Assembly: GCA_019112825.1 (NCBI GenBank)
Contig: DXIP01000018.1
Span: 1-64,000 of the forward strand
Reading direction: 5' to 3'
Source of the DNA: Alistipes excrementigallinarum
GTDB lineage: Bacteria > Bacteroidota > Bacteroidia > Bacteroidales > Rikenellaceae
Length of the DNA: 64,000 bases
This document shows, in pieces, positions 1 to 8,256 of this stretch. A model generated the notes under the pieces. It saw nothing but the letters and a program-made list of their open reading frames with translations, ran no database searches and was not told where the DNA came from. Positions within the stretch are counted from its first letter, which is position 1. The number at the start of each line of letters is the position of its first letter. Position numbers and translations under genes: made by a program.

Positions 1-122
1 TTTTGAAACCTCCAAATCTTTTTCGATGTTTTTTTCAAACCCCGAATCAGACCGGATATTCGAAAGAACCTTGCTCCGCCTCGAGTTCCAAACCCTCGCG
101 GGTTTCTCTCTCAAAGCGGGTG

Positions 123-130
123 CAAAGATA
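123..130 (-). promoter_or_regulatory. -7 box for a leftward gene outside the window
   Basis: On the minus strand the sequence reads TATCTTTG, an exact match to the Bacteroidetes -7 consensus TAnnTTTG. No leftward gene starts inside the window, so it probably serves a gene beyond the left edge. The surrounding 1-240 is T-rich and I see no gene or tRNA in it. Confidence 0.5.
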
Positions 131-243
131 AATACTTTTTTAGCTTTTTTACAAACTTTTCACAACTTTTTTTCGATTTTTTACACCCGAAAATGCAATC
201 GACAGATTATCAGCGAGGTTTCACAAAATGGCATGGAAAGCAT

Positions 244-251
244 TATCTTTG
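244..251 (+). promoter_or_regulatory. -7 box of the papain-like lipoprotein gene
   Basis: TATCTTTG matches TAnnTTTG and ends 21 nt before the ATG at 272. It falls inside the longer possible reading frame, which supports the later start codon. Confidence 0.6.
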
Positions 252-271
252 TCCTGCAAAGAGAGAAGTGC

Positions 272-919
272 ATGAAACATTTATTAATATATATAGGTAT
301 GGCATGTGCCGCTGCCAGTTGTACCCCGGCCCGGCCGAAGCTTCAGAGCGGCGATTTGCTCTTTGAGGCGGGAGCCGGCTCGGCAATGAGCGAGGCAATT
401 CGCTCGGCAACGGGCTCCGCTCGGGAGCTCTCCTACACCCATGTGGGCATCGCCGTGGTGAACGGCGGGGCCGATTCGGTACTTGAGGCGACCTCGGAGG
501 GCGGCGTGCGGATGACGACGCTCGAAGAGTTTCTGGAGGGGGCGGCACGCATCGACGGGGCCCCGGCCGTCACGGCAGCGCGACTGAGGGATACATCGGG
601 GCTTGCCGCCTCACTTAACCGCGCACGGCAGCATCTGGGCGAGCCCTACGACTACTCGTACCGGCCCGACAACGGAAAGATGTATTGCAGCGAATTGGTA
701 TGGGAGAGTTACCGCCGGCCGTCGGGCGAGCGCATCTTCCCGGCACGGCCGATGAACTTCCGCGACGAACAGGGTGAACTGCCCCGCTACTGGAGGGAGC
801 TCTACGAGCGGCTCGGCGAGGAGGTGCCGGAGGGTGTGCCGGGAACCAACCCCAACGAGATGGCACGCGACAGCGCACTCCGCATCACGGGCCACTTCTT
901 CAGATTCAGAGACAGATAA
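272..919 (+). CDS. YiiX/YebB-like papain-fold (NlpC/P60-related) cysteine hydrolase lipoprotein
   Basis: The 215-residue protein begins with a lipoprotein signal (AAASC, Cys17), so it should be exported and lipid-anchored. The mature part starts with LQSGDLLF and carries a histidine motif (SYTHVGI) followed later by a cysteine motif (YCSELVW). This His-before-Cys order is typical of circularly permuted NlpC/P60 proteins such as YiiX and YaeF. Known relatives are thought to act on amide or acyl bonds, but the substrate here is unknown. The frame stays open far upstream; I chose the ATG at 272 because the signal peptide begins there and a -7 box lies just before it. It is convergent with the mgtC-like gene, with only 26 bp between them. 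Confidence 0.8.
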   Translation: MKHLLIYIGMACAAASCTPARPKLQSGDLLFEAGAGSAMSEAIRSATGSARELSYTHVGIAVVNGGADSVLEATSEGGVRMTTLEEFLEGAARIDGAPAVTAARLRDTSGLAASLNRARQHLGEPYDYSYRPDNGKMYCSELVWESYRRPSGERIFPARPMNFRDEQGELPRYWRELYERLGEEVPEGVPGTNPNEMARDSALRITGHFFRFRDR

Positions 920-945
920 CGGCCGAAAGCCGGGACAAAGGGCGT

Positions 946-1611
946 TCAGACAATCCGTTCGACCGTGATATCGGGGTCATTCTGCAGCACGGCCAGGTAG
1001 CGGTCTTCACCCGCCGAGCTTTTGGCCCGAATGACGAGCGTCGCGCGGTAGAGCATTCCCTCCCCGCTCCGCTCGGCCGTCACCTCGTAGGAGAGGACCG
1101 TATAATCCTCGGACTTGAGGCGGTTGAAGGCCTCGTTGAGCACGTTGCGGTCGGCAGCCGAGAAGACGAGCATGATGCGCCGCTGCCCCAGGCGGCGGAA
1201 GACGAGGTTAAGCCCCTCGAGACCAATCAGCGTGAGGACCGTCGCCGCTCCGGCAACCAGATACATTCCGGCGCCCGAAGCCAGACCGATGCCGGCCGAG
1301 GCCCAGAGGCTGGCGGCGGTCGTCAGGCCGCGGACCAGCTGACGGTGGATGATAATCGTACCGGCACCGATGAAGCCGATGCCGCTCACCACCTGTGCGG
1401 CGATGCGGCTCGGGTCGAGCTTCACCTCGGGCACGGCCGAAAGAATGTCGCTGAAACCGTACTGAGAGACGAGCATCATCAACGCACTGCCCATCGCCAC
1501 CAAAAAATGGGTGCGGAAACCTGCATCCTTCACCCGATATTCGCGGTCGAGTCCGATGACCGTTCCGCAGAGCCCTGCCACGCAGAGCCTCAAGACAAAA
1601 TTCCACTCCAT
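946..1611 (-). CDS. MgtC/SapB family membrane protein
   Basis: The 221-residue protein has the N-terminal MgtC/SapB membrane domain. It opens with a hydrophobic helix, then RLCVAGLCGTVIGLDRE, then THFLVAMGSALMM, and further helices to about residue 140. The last 75 residues form a soluble ACT-like domain, as in longer MgtC homologues. MgtC proteins are linked to growth at low Mg2+ and to control of ATP synthase in pathogens; the role in Bacteroidales is not settled. An upstream in-frame ATG at 1752 exists, but the conserved domain begins at the ATG chosen here, and the leader carries a -7 box about 128 nt upstream. Confidence 0.85.
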   Translation of the reverse strand: MEWNFVLRLCVAGLCGTVIGLDREYRVKDAGFRTHFLVAMGSALMMLVSQYGFSDILSAVPEVKLDPSRIAAQVVSGIGFIGAGTIIIHRQLVRGLTTAASLWASAGIGLASGAGMYLVAGAATVLTLIGLEGLNLVFRRLGQRRIMLVFSAADRNVLNEAFNRLKSEDYTVLSYEVTAERSGEGMLYRATLVIRAKSSAGEDRYLAVLQNDPDITVERIV

Positions 1612-1738
1612 GATGTGCTCTTCCACTATTTTAGGACGGCAGAGGCATCCGCCACCGAAGCTCTTCGCACCTGAGCAACCGCGCCCTTCAGGCCGGGCCT
1701 CTCGGCAGGCCCCGTCACGGACAGCCCCTTCCGTACTA

Positions 1739-1746
1739 CAAATATA
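1739..1746 (-). promoter_or_regulatory. -7 box upstream of the mgtC-like gene
   Basis: The minus strand reads TATATTTG, a perfect TAnnTTTG. It lies 128 nt upstream of the chosen start, giving a leader of about 120 nt. Of the rest of 1612-1957, the only other elements I can name are this box and the rpmI promoter. Confidence 0.55.
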
Positions 1747-1915
1747 GTACAAAACAGCCGGACGGCCAACCCCCGCCGGCTACTGCGGAGGGATATGACC
1801 CTCACGGCGCAGGCTCCACCCCGCCCTACCCCCTCTGCGGCGGTTGCCGGCAGGAGATTTTGCGTCCGAAATACGAAAAATTTGTTCCGAACGTATTGTT
1901 CCACGAAAAAATTTG

Positions 1916-1923
1916 TATCTTTG
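1916..1923 (+). promoter_or_regulatory. rpmI-rplT promoter (-7 box)
   Basis: TATCTTTG with TTG at 1896-1898 gives a 17-bp spacer, a good Bacteroidetes promoter. It predicts an rpmI leader of only about 30 nt. Confidence 0.7.
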
Positions 1924-1957
1924 CAGGCTATGTTTAACGAATTAACTGTTTACGACC

Positions 1958-2152
1958 ATGCCAAAAATGAAAACTAATGCCGCTGCGAAGAAGCGTTTCA
2001 CCTTCACCGGCACAGGTAAGATTAAGCGTCAGCACGCTTATCACAGTCACATCCTGACCAAAAAGACTAAAAAACAGAAGCGTAACCTCTGCTATTCGGG
2101 TATCGTTTCGGCAGCCGATGAGGCTAAAATCAAGAACCTGCTCGTCAAGTAA
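1958..2152 (+). CDS. rpmI: 50S ribosomal protein L35
   Basis: The 64-residue basic protein starts MPKMKTNAAAKKRF and has the family's KRQHAYHSHIL and KKTKKQKRNL segments, so the L35 call is secure. L35 binds 23S rRNA in the large subunit. It sits 93 bp upstream of rplT. In many bacteria, including Bacteroides, infC precedes this pair; here the gene before it is the unrelated, opposite-strand mgtC-like gene and rpmI has its own promoter. Feedback control by L20 would have to act at a site within this short transcript. Confidence 0.97.
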   Translation: MPKMKTNAAAKKRFTFTGTGKIKRQHAYHSHILTKKTKKQKRNLCYSGIVSAADEAKIKNLLVK

Positions 2153-2245
2153 TTGACCTGCGGAATTTTACTAATCAAGAGCGAATCAGCCCCGAAGAAC
2201 GTGAGAGAAACACGTCGCTGACAGCTCTCAAAAACTTTAATCACT

Positions 2246-2590
2246 ATGCCACGTTCAGTTAATGCTGTTGCGTCTCGCGCAAGAAGAAAAAAGGTTTTGA
2301 AACTTGCCAAGGGTAACTTTGGTTCAAGGGGAAATGTGTGGACCGTTGCCAAAAACACGGTCGAGAAGGGTCTGCAGTATGCTTATGCACACCGTCAGCT
2401 CAAGAAGCGGACATTCCGTTCGCTGTGGATTATGCGTATCAACGCTGCCGTCCGCGCGCAGGGAATGACCTATTCGCAATTCATCGGCAAAATCAACGCC
2501 AAGGGCATCGTCCTCAACCGCAAGGTTCTGGCCGACCTGGCAATGAACGAGCCGAAGGCATTCGAAGCAATAGTTAATGCAGTTAAATAG
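2246..2590 (+). CDS. rplT: 50S ribosomal protein L20
   Basis: The 114-residue protein has the L20 signature: the N-terminal PRSVNAVASRARRKKVLKLAKG helix region is followed by RTFRSLWIMRINAAVR. L20 binds 23S rRNA early in large-subunit assembly and represses its own operon in several bacteria. The 93-nt spacer from rpmI contains a small stem (ACGTG 2199-2203 with CACGT 2211-2215) and an alternative pairing (GAGAG 2203-2207 with CTCTC 2225-2229). These are possible L20 binding structures, which is my inference. The gene ends at a strong terminator. Confidence 0.97.
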   Translation: MPRSVNAVASRARRKKVLKLAKGNFGSRGNVWTVAKNTVEKGLQYAYAHRQLKKRTFRSLWIMRINAAVRAQGMTYSQFIGKINAKGIVLNRKVLADLAMNEPKAFEAIVNAVK

Positions 2591-2672
2591 CACGGGAACC
2601 GGCCGGGCCTGAGCCCGGCGAGTTCACCGCAGCCGCGTCGGAAAGGCAACTTGCCGCCGCGCTGCAAAAAAG

Positions 2673-2707
2673 GCGGGACGCCCCACAGGGTGTCCCGCTC
2701 TTTTTTT
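2673..2707 (+). terminator. Rho-independent terminator after rplT
   Basis: GCGGGAC pairs with GTCCCGC, and the stem continues inward (GCCC with GGGT) to a CACA loop. The 11-bp stem (one G-U pair) is followed directly by TC and seven T residues. Confidence 0.9.
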
Positions 2708-2835
2708 GCCTCGAAGAGAGAAGTCACCGGCCGAGCGCTCAAACAAAAAGCGCGGCTCCGTTGCGGAACCGCGCATGACCGGACAGACGGCCGTCTCTCA
2801 TCGGGGCTGCCTCCAGCTCTCCCGGACGACGTCAC

Positions 2836-4332
2836 TCAGAGCTTCATGACATCGTCTATTCCCATATCCTTGTAGGTGGTGGCCAGCTCCTCGCCCCGGT
2901 CCGAAATCACCAGCAGCTTGTCGCCCACCTTCAGCTCGGTCTTGCCCTGCGGCACGAAATATTCACCGTCGCGGCAGACCATCATCACCAGCGTATTGTC
3001 GGGCAGAATAATCCGGCTGAGCGTATGTCCGTTCTCGAGCATCCCCTCGTTCACCTCGACCTCGGTGAGCACCGAATGGATGTTGTCCTGCATGTCGACG
3101 TCGAACGACGGCTTGCGCTCCTTGAAGGCCAGGCCGAGCAGGTTGGCCATGCCGCTCACGGTCGTTCCCTGGACCAGCAGCGAGATGATGGTTCCGATGA
3201 AGACCACATTAAAGAGCAGCTCGGCATGCTCGACGCCCGCCATGAGCGGGTAGGTGGCAAAGATAATCGGCACGGCGCCGCGCAGCCCCACCCACGAGAC
3301 GTAGAGCCGGGCCTTGGCGGAGAAGCGACGGAAGGGGGCCATGCAGAGGAAGACCGAAACGGGGCGCGCCACCAGCATCAGGCAGGCGGCCACCACCACG
3401 CCGAAAATCAGCACGCGCGGCTCGAAGAGTTCATGGCTGTTGACGAAGAGGCCCAGCGTGAGGAACATCACAATCTGCACCAGCCAGGTGAAGCCGTCGA
3501 AGAAAATCGTCAGCGTCCGTTTCTGCGTCAGCTTGTAGTTGCCCACGACCAGTCCCGAAATGTAGACCGCCAGATAGCCGTTGCCGCGCAAAAGGTCGGT
3601 AAACGAGAAGGAGAAGAAGATGAAGGCCAGTAGCAGCACCGAATAGAGCGACGTGTTGGTCAGATTAATCCGGTTGATGGTCCAGACGGCCAGCCGTCCG
3701 ATAAGATAGCCCGAAAGGGCTCCGACAACAAACTGAACGACCAGCATCAGCAGTCCGGAACCGATGCCCATACCGCCGGCATCGGGCGAGGTGAGCACCC
3801 CGACCAGCAGCACCGTAAGCATGTAGGCCATCGGGTCGTTCGAGCCGCTCTCGAGCTCGAGCAGCGGACGCAGGTTCTGGCTCAGCCCCTGCTTTTTGGT
3901 TCGCAGAATCGAGAAGACCGACGCCGAGTCGGTCGAGGCCATCGTCGAGGCGAGCAGCAGCGCGAGGGCAAAGGGCATCTCGATGCCGAGCCACGGCGCG
4001 ATGAACCAGACCAGACCGGCCACGATGAAGGCCGTGACAATCACACCGACCGTCGCCAGCAGCACTCCGGGCCCGATAACCGGACGTATGTCAGAGAACT
4101 TGGTATCCATGCCGCCCGTGAAGAGGATGACGCAGAGGGCAATCATGCCGATGAATTGCGTCATGTCGAGCGAGCGGTACGAGATGAAGTGCCACCCGAA
4201 GAGCATGCCGACCCCCAGAAAGAGTAGCAGCGCCGGTGCGCCGAAGCGATAGGCCAGCTTGCCCGCCATCACCGCCACGAAGAGCAGCAGGGCGCCAATC
4301 AAGACGATATTTTCGGTACTGAAGTAAACCAT
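2836..4332 (-). CDS. Potassium/proton antiporter, CPA1 family (NhaP2/CvrA-like)
   Basis: The 498-residue protein has about a dozen hydrophobic helices up to residue 400. These include LLFLGVGMLFG and the ion-site region MASTDSASVFSILR followed by LELESGSNDPMAYML, which is typical of NhaP-type cation/proton antiporters. The C-terminal 90 residues form a TrkA-C (RCK_C) domain ending in GDKLLVISDRGEE, as in NhaP2. It should exchange K+ or Na+ for H+ at the inner membrane, with the cytoplasmic domain sensing a ligand. I chose the ATG at 4332 because upstream in-frame codons encode an arginine-rich, non-membrane stretch. Its nearest -7 box is about 290 nt upstream, so the leader is long. Confidence 0.88.
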   Translation of the reverse strand: MVYFSTENIVLIGALLLFVAVMAGKLAYRFGAPALLLFLGVGMLFGWHFISYRSLDMTQFIGMIALCVILFTGGMDTKFSDIRPVIGPGVLLATVGVIVTAFIVAGLVWFIAPWLGIEMPFALALLLASTMASTDSASVFSILRTKKQGLSQNLRPLLELESGSNDPMAYMLTVLLVGVLTSPDAGGMGIGSGLLMLVVQFVVGALSGYLIGRLAVWTINRINLTNTSLYSVLLLAFIFFSFSFTDLLRGNGYLAVYISGLVVGNYKLTQKRTLTIFFDGFTWLVQIVMFLTLGLFVNSHELFEPRVLIFGVVVAACLMLVARPVSVFLCMAPFRRFSAKARLYVSWVGLRGAVPIIFATYPLMAGVEHAELLFNVVFIGTIISLLVQGTTVSGMANLLGLAFKERKPSFDVDMQDNIHSVLTEVEVNEGMLENGHTLSRIILPDNTLVMMVCRDGEYFVPQGKTELKVGDKLLVISDRGEELATTYKDMGIDDVMKL

Positions 4333-4617
4333 CGATATTCGTTTGTTACAATTCGGAAATCCACATCGGCAAGGCCCCGCCGTCGGGGTCATGCCGCCCG
4401 CGTGCACGGCGCGGCGCGCAAAAAACGGGCCATAACCGACTGATGCACAACTCAGGCCATAGTGCCCCGCCTGCGGTTCACGCCGTCTTCCGCCGTCCCA
4501 CAGCCGGCGCAGACAGCTCCGCCGATGCGGAGGCGCAACCGGGTGCAAGACGAAGGTTCCTCCGACAAAGAGGCACCCGGACCGGCTTCCCGACGGAACC
4601 GCATCATCGGAACGTTA

Positions 4618-4625
4618 CAAAGATA
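4618..4625 (-). promoter_or_regulatory. Likely promoter of the nhaP2-like gene
   Basis: The minus strand reads TATCTTTG. The transcript would carry a leader of about 280 nt (4333-4612), which includes a CTCCGC/GCGGAG hairpin at 4517-4532. The rest of the gap up to 4979 holds no gene I can support; a short inverted repeat (CCGGAA 4893-4898 with TTCCGG 4902-4907) is visible. Confidence 0.5.
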
Positions 4626-4979
4626 GGAAAAATTATCCGCCAGAGGCTGCTCCCGCTCCGAAAAAGCCCGTCGTTGGCGAAAAATGGGAGAGCAATCGGG
4701 AAAAATGGAAAAGGCGGCCCTCATCCGCCTGCAGCAGAGAGCGGCGTCTCGCTGCGGAGAGATTCCCGCCTGTGAAACGCCCGGCCGAAGCTGCCTTCGC
4801 AAACAGCAAACGAGAGCCGGGATAGCGAAAGGCGACAAGGAAAGAGGGCGCAAACCGTCGAACAGTCCGTGCGGAGCGCACCGCCCCGCATGCCGGAATA
4901 TTTCCGGACACGCCAGGGCATGCTGCTCGCCGGGGCATGCCAAGACACACCCTGCGCGGCAAAGCCCGGACCGGATATG

Positions 4980-5831
4980 CTACTGGGGAATGAAGATGTA
5001 GGTGATGGTTCCCGTCTGACGTGCGGGAGCCGAGTCGTCGATGTTGAAGAGCGAGTTGCGCGCGGCACGTTCGGCCATCTCGCGCATGCAGGCGTCACCG
5101 CCCGACCGCACACGGGCGGCCGTCACCTCTCCGGCCCGGTTGACCGTGATTTCGACCACCACCTCGCCGCCGCTCTCGCACCGGTAGGCCGGCACCTCGA
5201 GGTAGCGCTTCGTCCGCACGGGATTCTTCAGCGAGAAGGAGACCGTCACGCGTCCCTTGACCTTCACGTCGCTGCTCTCGCCCGTTTTGCCGCCGCCCCG
5301 CCGCTCGCGGATGGCCCGCTCCTCGGCCAGCCCCTGCTCGTAGGCCTCGCGGTTGGCCCGCAGCCGCTCCTCGGCGTCGGAGGCCGCCTCGTCGAGCGCA
5401 CGCATGTCGGTGCCGCGGTCGTCGCGCAGTTCCCCTTCCGCGGCATTCTCGTTCGACATGCGGTTGCGGATGCTCGCCCAGTCGGCCGCATCCTGCTGCC
5501 GCTGGCGCACCTCCTCCTCGAGCTGCTCGCGCTGCTCCTCCAGCTCGGAAAGCGTCTGCAGGTCGATGAACATCCCCTGCGTCTGGGCACGCTGTCCGAT
5601 GACGATTTTCGAGCTGACAAAGACAATCATCACCACCAGATAGGCGATGAGCGTCACGCACAGACCCACGCGATGGTCATAGGCCCACGACCCCGCATCC
5701 TCGCGCCGGTTGTCGAAGGGCAGGTTGAGCCGGGGACGCCGTCCGGCGGGACCCTTTCCGCGCTCCGGAGCGGGGGCGGCTTCACGACCGGAGGAGGGTT
5801 CGACCGGATTATTCTGTCGGCTGGGAGTCAT
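4980..5831 (-). CDS. Inner-membrane protein with coiled coil and TonB-like C-terminal domain
   Basis: The 283-residue protein has a charged N-terminus, then one hydrophobic segment at about residues 55-77 (VGLCVTLIAYLVVMIVFV). A Glu/Arg/Gln-rich coiled coil follows at about residues 90-180. The end is a TonB-C-like fold with AYRCESGGEVVVEITVN, a pair of cysteines (ESGG and DACMRE) and a final TYIFIPQ strand. TonB family proteins link the proton-motive-force motor to outer-membrane receptors. Here the proline-rich spacer is replaced by a coiled coil and no ExbB/ExbD is adjacent, so an energy-transducer role is only possible. It is divergent from lpxC/fabZ. Confidence 0.7.
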   Translation of the reverse strand: MTPSRQNNPVEPSSGREAAPAPERGKGPAGRRPRLNLPFDNRREDAGSWAYDHRVGLCVTLIAYLVVMIVFVSSKIVIGQRAQTQGMFIDLQTLSELEEQREQLEEEVRQRQQDAADWASIRNRMSNENAAEGELRDDRGTDMRALDEAASDAEERLRANREAYEQGLAEERAIRERRGGGKTGESSDVKVKGRVTVSFSLKNPVRTKRYLEVPAYRCESGGEVVVEITVNRAGEVTAARVRSGGDACMREMAERAARNSLFNIDDSAPARQTGTITYIFIPQ

Positions 5832-5853
5832 TCGCTGTGCTGAAATTTGTCCG

Positions 5854-5861
5854 CAAAAATA
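5854..5861 (-). promoter_or_regulatory. -7 box of the TonB-C protein gene
   Basis: The minus strand reads TATTTTTG, 23 nt before the start codon. It is back to back with the lpxC promoter 23 bp away. Confidence 0.6.
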
Positions 5862-5883
5862 ACGCTTTTTAACGAAAAATTAA

Positions 5884-5891
5884 TATCTTTG
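5884..5891 (+). promoter_or_regulatory. lpxC/fabZ promoter (-7 box)
   Basis: TATCTTTG, ending 30 nt before the start codon; a normal Bacteroidetes arrangement. Confidence 0.7.
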
Positions 5892-5920
5892 CGCGCAAAT
5901 ATACAACAAATTCACCGCCT

Positions 5921-7312
5921 ATGTCTACCAAACAACAAACGCTCAAGGCTCCCATCTCCTTTTCGGGAAAGGGCTTACATACCGGCGTCAGCGTGAACAT
6001 GACCATCCGTCCCGCTCAGGCCGACCGCGGCATCGTATTCCGGCGCATCGACCTCGAGGGCTGCCCCGAGATTCCGGCGCTCTGCGACTACGTAGTGGAT
6101 ACCTCGCGCGGCACGACCATCGAGCATGCCGGCAACCGGGTCAGCACCATCGAGCACGTCATGTCGGCCCTCTGGACACTGGGTGTGGACAATGCCGTCA
6201 TCGACATCGACGCCCCGGAGACCCCCATCATGGATGGCTCGGCACGCGAATACGCACAGGCCATCAGCCAGACGGGCCTCGAGGAGCAGGAGGCGGAACG
6301 CAAATACTTCCAGGTGACCGAGAAGATGGTCTACACGATTCCCGAGAAGGGCGTGGCCATCATCCTCTTCCCCGACGACGAATTCTCCGTATCGCTCCAC
6401 GTCGACTACAACTCGAAAATCATCGGCAACCAGTACGCCACCTTCAACCCCGGTGACGACTACACGGCCAAAATCGCCCCCTGCCGCACCTTCGTCTTCC
6501 TGCACGAGCTTGAGCCGCTGATGAAGATGAACCTCATCAAGGGCGGCGACCTGGACAATGCCATCGTCGTGGTGGAGAATCCCGTACCCGACGAGCAGCT
6601 GGAGCACCTCAAGAAAATCTTCAACAAACCCGATATCCGCATCACGGGGGGTTATCTGAACAACCTCGAGCTGCGCTTCAACAACGAGCTGGCACGCCAC
6701 AAGCTGCTCGACCTGCTGGGCGACTTCGCCCTGCTGGGCCAGCGCATCAAGGGTCGCGTATGGGCCACCCGCCCGGGCCACTTCGCCAACACGGAGTTCA
6801 TGCGCCAGCTCAAGCACACCATCCGCAAGGCGGGCGAGAAGCCGCGTTACTACTACGACTGCCGCAAGCCGGCGCTCTACGACATCAACGACATCCGCCG
6901 CATGCTGCCCCACCGTCCCCCCTTCCTGCTCATCGACCGCATCTTCCACTGCGACAGCACGTCGGTGGCCGGTATCAAGAACGTCACGATGAACGAGCCC
7001 TTCTTCGTGGGACACTTCCCCGAGGAGCCCGTCATGCCAGGCGTGCTGATTGTCGAGGCGATGGCCCAGTGCAGCGGCATCATGGTGCTGCGCAGCGTTC
7101 CCGACCCGGAGAACTACTCGACCTATTTCATGAAGATTGACGGCGCGAAGTTCAAGCACAAGGTCGTTCCCGGCGATACGCTGCAGTTCGAAATCCATCT
7201 GCTCGAGCCCATCCGCCGGGGTGTCGCTCTGGTCGAGGCCAAGGCCTTCGTTGGCGAGACGCTTGCCTGCGAGGCTACGCTGATGGCCCAGATTGTCAAG
7301 AACAAGAAGTAA
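5921..7312 (+). CDS. lpxC/fabZ: Bifunctional UDP-3-O-acyl-GlcNAc deacetylase / 3-hydroxyacyl-ACP dehydratase
   Basis: This 463-residue protein fuses LpxC (about residues 1-300) to FabZ (about 315-463), an arrangement known in Bacteroidetes. LpxC removes acetate from UDP-3-O-acyl-GlcNAc, the committed step of lipid A synthesis. Its zinc ligands are visible as His79, His260 and Asp264 (HKLLD), and the catalytic His is probably His287 (PGHFAN). FabZ dehydrates 3-hydroxyacyl-ACP; its catalytic pair is His365 (GHFPEEPVMPG) and Glu379 (VEAMAQ). Both activities draw on the same hydroxyacyl-ACP pool, which may explain the fusion. lpxA follows after 100 bp that contain a large hairpin. Confidence 0.97.
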   Translation: MSTKQQTLKAPISFSGKGLHTGVSVNMTIRPAQADRGIVFRRIDLEGCPEIPALCDYVVDTSRGTTIEHAGNRVSTIEHVMSALWTLGVDNAVIDIDAPETPIMDGSAREYAQAISQTGLEEQEAERKYFQVTEKMVYTIPEKGVAIILFPDDEFSVSLHVDYNSKIIGNQYATFNPGDDYTAKIAPCRTFVFLHELEPLMKMNLIKGGDLDNAIVVVENPVPDEQLEHLKKIFNKPDIRITGGYLNNLELRFNNELARHKLLDLLGDFALLGQRIKGRVWATRPGHFANTEFMRQLKHTIRKAGEKPRYYYDCRKPALYDINDIRRMLPHRPPFLLIDRIFHCDSTSVAGIKNVTMNEPFFVGHFPEEPVMPGVLIVEAMAQCSGIMVLRSVPDPENYSTYFMKIDGAKFKHKVVPGDTLQFEIHLLEPIRRGVALVEAKAFVGETLACEATLMAQIVKNKK

Positions 7313-7324
7313 AACCCGTACGGA

Positions 7325-7359
7325 GGGGCCTTCTGCAGCCGGTTGCTGCGGAAGGCCCT
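7325..7359 (+). promoter_or_regulatory. Large intercistronic hairpin between lpxC/fabZ and lpxA
   Basis: GGGGCCTTCTGCAGC pairs with GCTGCGGAAGGCCCT over 15 bp with two G-U pairs and a 5-nt loop. No T-run follows, so it is more likely an mRNA processing or stability element, or a weak attenuator, than a full terminator. Confidence 0.6.
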
Positions 7360-7412
7360 CTGCCGTCACCCGGCCTCCATGCGCTGCCGGACAAACGACG
7401 ATATTCCTATAT

Positions 7413-8207
7413 ATGATTAGCAAGTTAGCATACGTACATCCCGACGCGAAACTCGGTGCCAACGTCACCGTCGAGCCCTTTGCCTGCATTGCCGGCGACG
7501 TGGTCATCGGCGATGGCTGCTGGATTGGCCCCGGCGCCGTGATTCACGACGGCGCCCGCATCGGCAAGGGGTGCAAAATCCATACGGCCGCTTCGATTGC
7601 CTGCCTGCCGCAGGACCTGAAGTTCGCCGGAGAGGTCACGACCGCTGAAATCGGCGACTACAACGACATCCGCGAGTATGTGACCATCAGCCGCGGCACC
7701 GCCTCGCGCGGCAAGACCGTCGTGGGTGACCACAACCTCATCATGGCCTACGTGCACATCGCTCACGACGACGTGGTGGGCAATCACTGCGTCATCGCCA
7801 ACCGCGTTTCGCTGGCCGGCGAGGTCGAGGTGGGTGACTGGTGCGTTATCGGCGGCCACGTGGCCATACACCAGTGGGTGCGCATCGGCGCCCATGCGAT
7901 GGTCCAGGGCGGCGCGCTGGTAGGCAAGGACATTCCGCCCTACGTCATCGTCCGCAACGATACGCTGCGCTTCGCCGGCATCAACAAGATTGGTCTCTCG
8001 CGCCGCGGATTCACGCCGCAGCGCATCGGCGAAATCCACGACGCCTGCCGCATCCTCTTCCAGAGCGGGCTGAACTATCTGGCCGGCTGCGAGGAGGTGG
8101 AGCGTCAGATTCCCCAGAGCGACGACCGCGACGCACTGCTGCAATTCATCCGCTCGTCGCAGCGCGGAATCATCAAGCCCTATGCGGCCGATGCGGAAAA
8201 AGCATAG
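7413..8207 (+). CDS. lpxA: Acyl-ACP--UDP-N-acetylglucosamine O-acyltransferase
   Basis: The 264-residue protein starts MISKLAYVHPDAKLG and shows the imperfect hexapeptide repeats of a left-handed beta-helix. The catalytic His lies in MAYVHIAHD and the typical GGHVAIHQWVRIG segment follows. The C-terminal helical part runs from LSRRGFTPQRI. LpxA attaches the 3-hydroxyacyl chain to UDP-GlcNAc, the step before LpxC. The frame is open upstream, but the ATG used here matches the family start. It is probably cotranscribed with lpxC/fabZ. Confidence 0.96.
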   Translation: MISKLAYVHPDAKLGANVTVEPFACIAGDVVIGDGCWIGPGAVIHDGARIGKGCKIHTAASIACLPQDLKFAGEVTTAEIGDYNDIREYVTISRGTASRGKTVVGDHNLIMAYVHIAHDDVVGNHCVIANRVSLAGEVEVGDWCVIGGHVAIHQWVRIGAHAMVQGGALVGKDIPPYVIVRNDTLRFAGINKIGLSRRGFTPQRIGEIHDACRILFQSGLNYLAGCEEVERQIPQSDDRDALLQFIRSSQRGIIKPYAADAEKA

Positions 8208-8222
8208 TTTACACGGTTTTTT

Positions 8223-8245
8223 CGAAGAAAGTGTTGGTTTCTTCG
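8223..8245. promoter_or_regulatory. Inverted repeat over the -33 region of the rimP promoter
   Basis: CGAAGAAA and TTTCTTCG are perfect inverted copies separated by 7 nt. The centre (8234) coincides with the expected -33 element (TTG 8234-8236), so this could be an operator. No T-run follows on the plus strand, which makes an lpxA terminator less likely. Confidence 0.4.
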
Positions 8246-8256
8246 GAAATTAATCC

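Noticed and set aside
26..271. N-terminal extension of the papain-like lipoprotein
   Set aside because: It lacks any signal or domain and overlaps the promoter box at 244-251.
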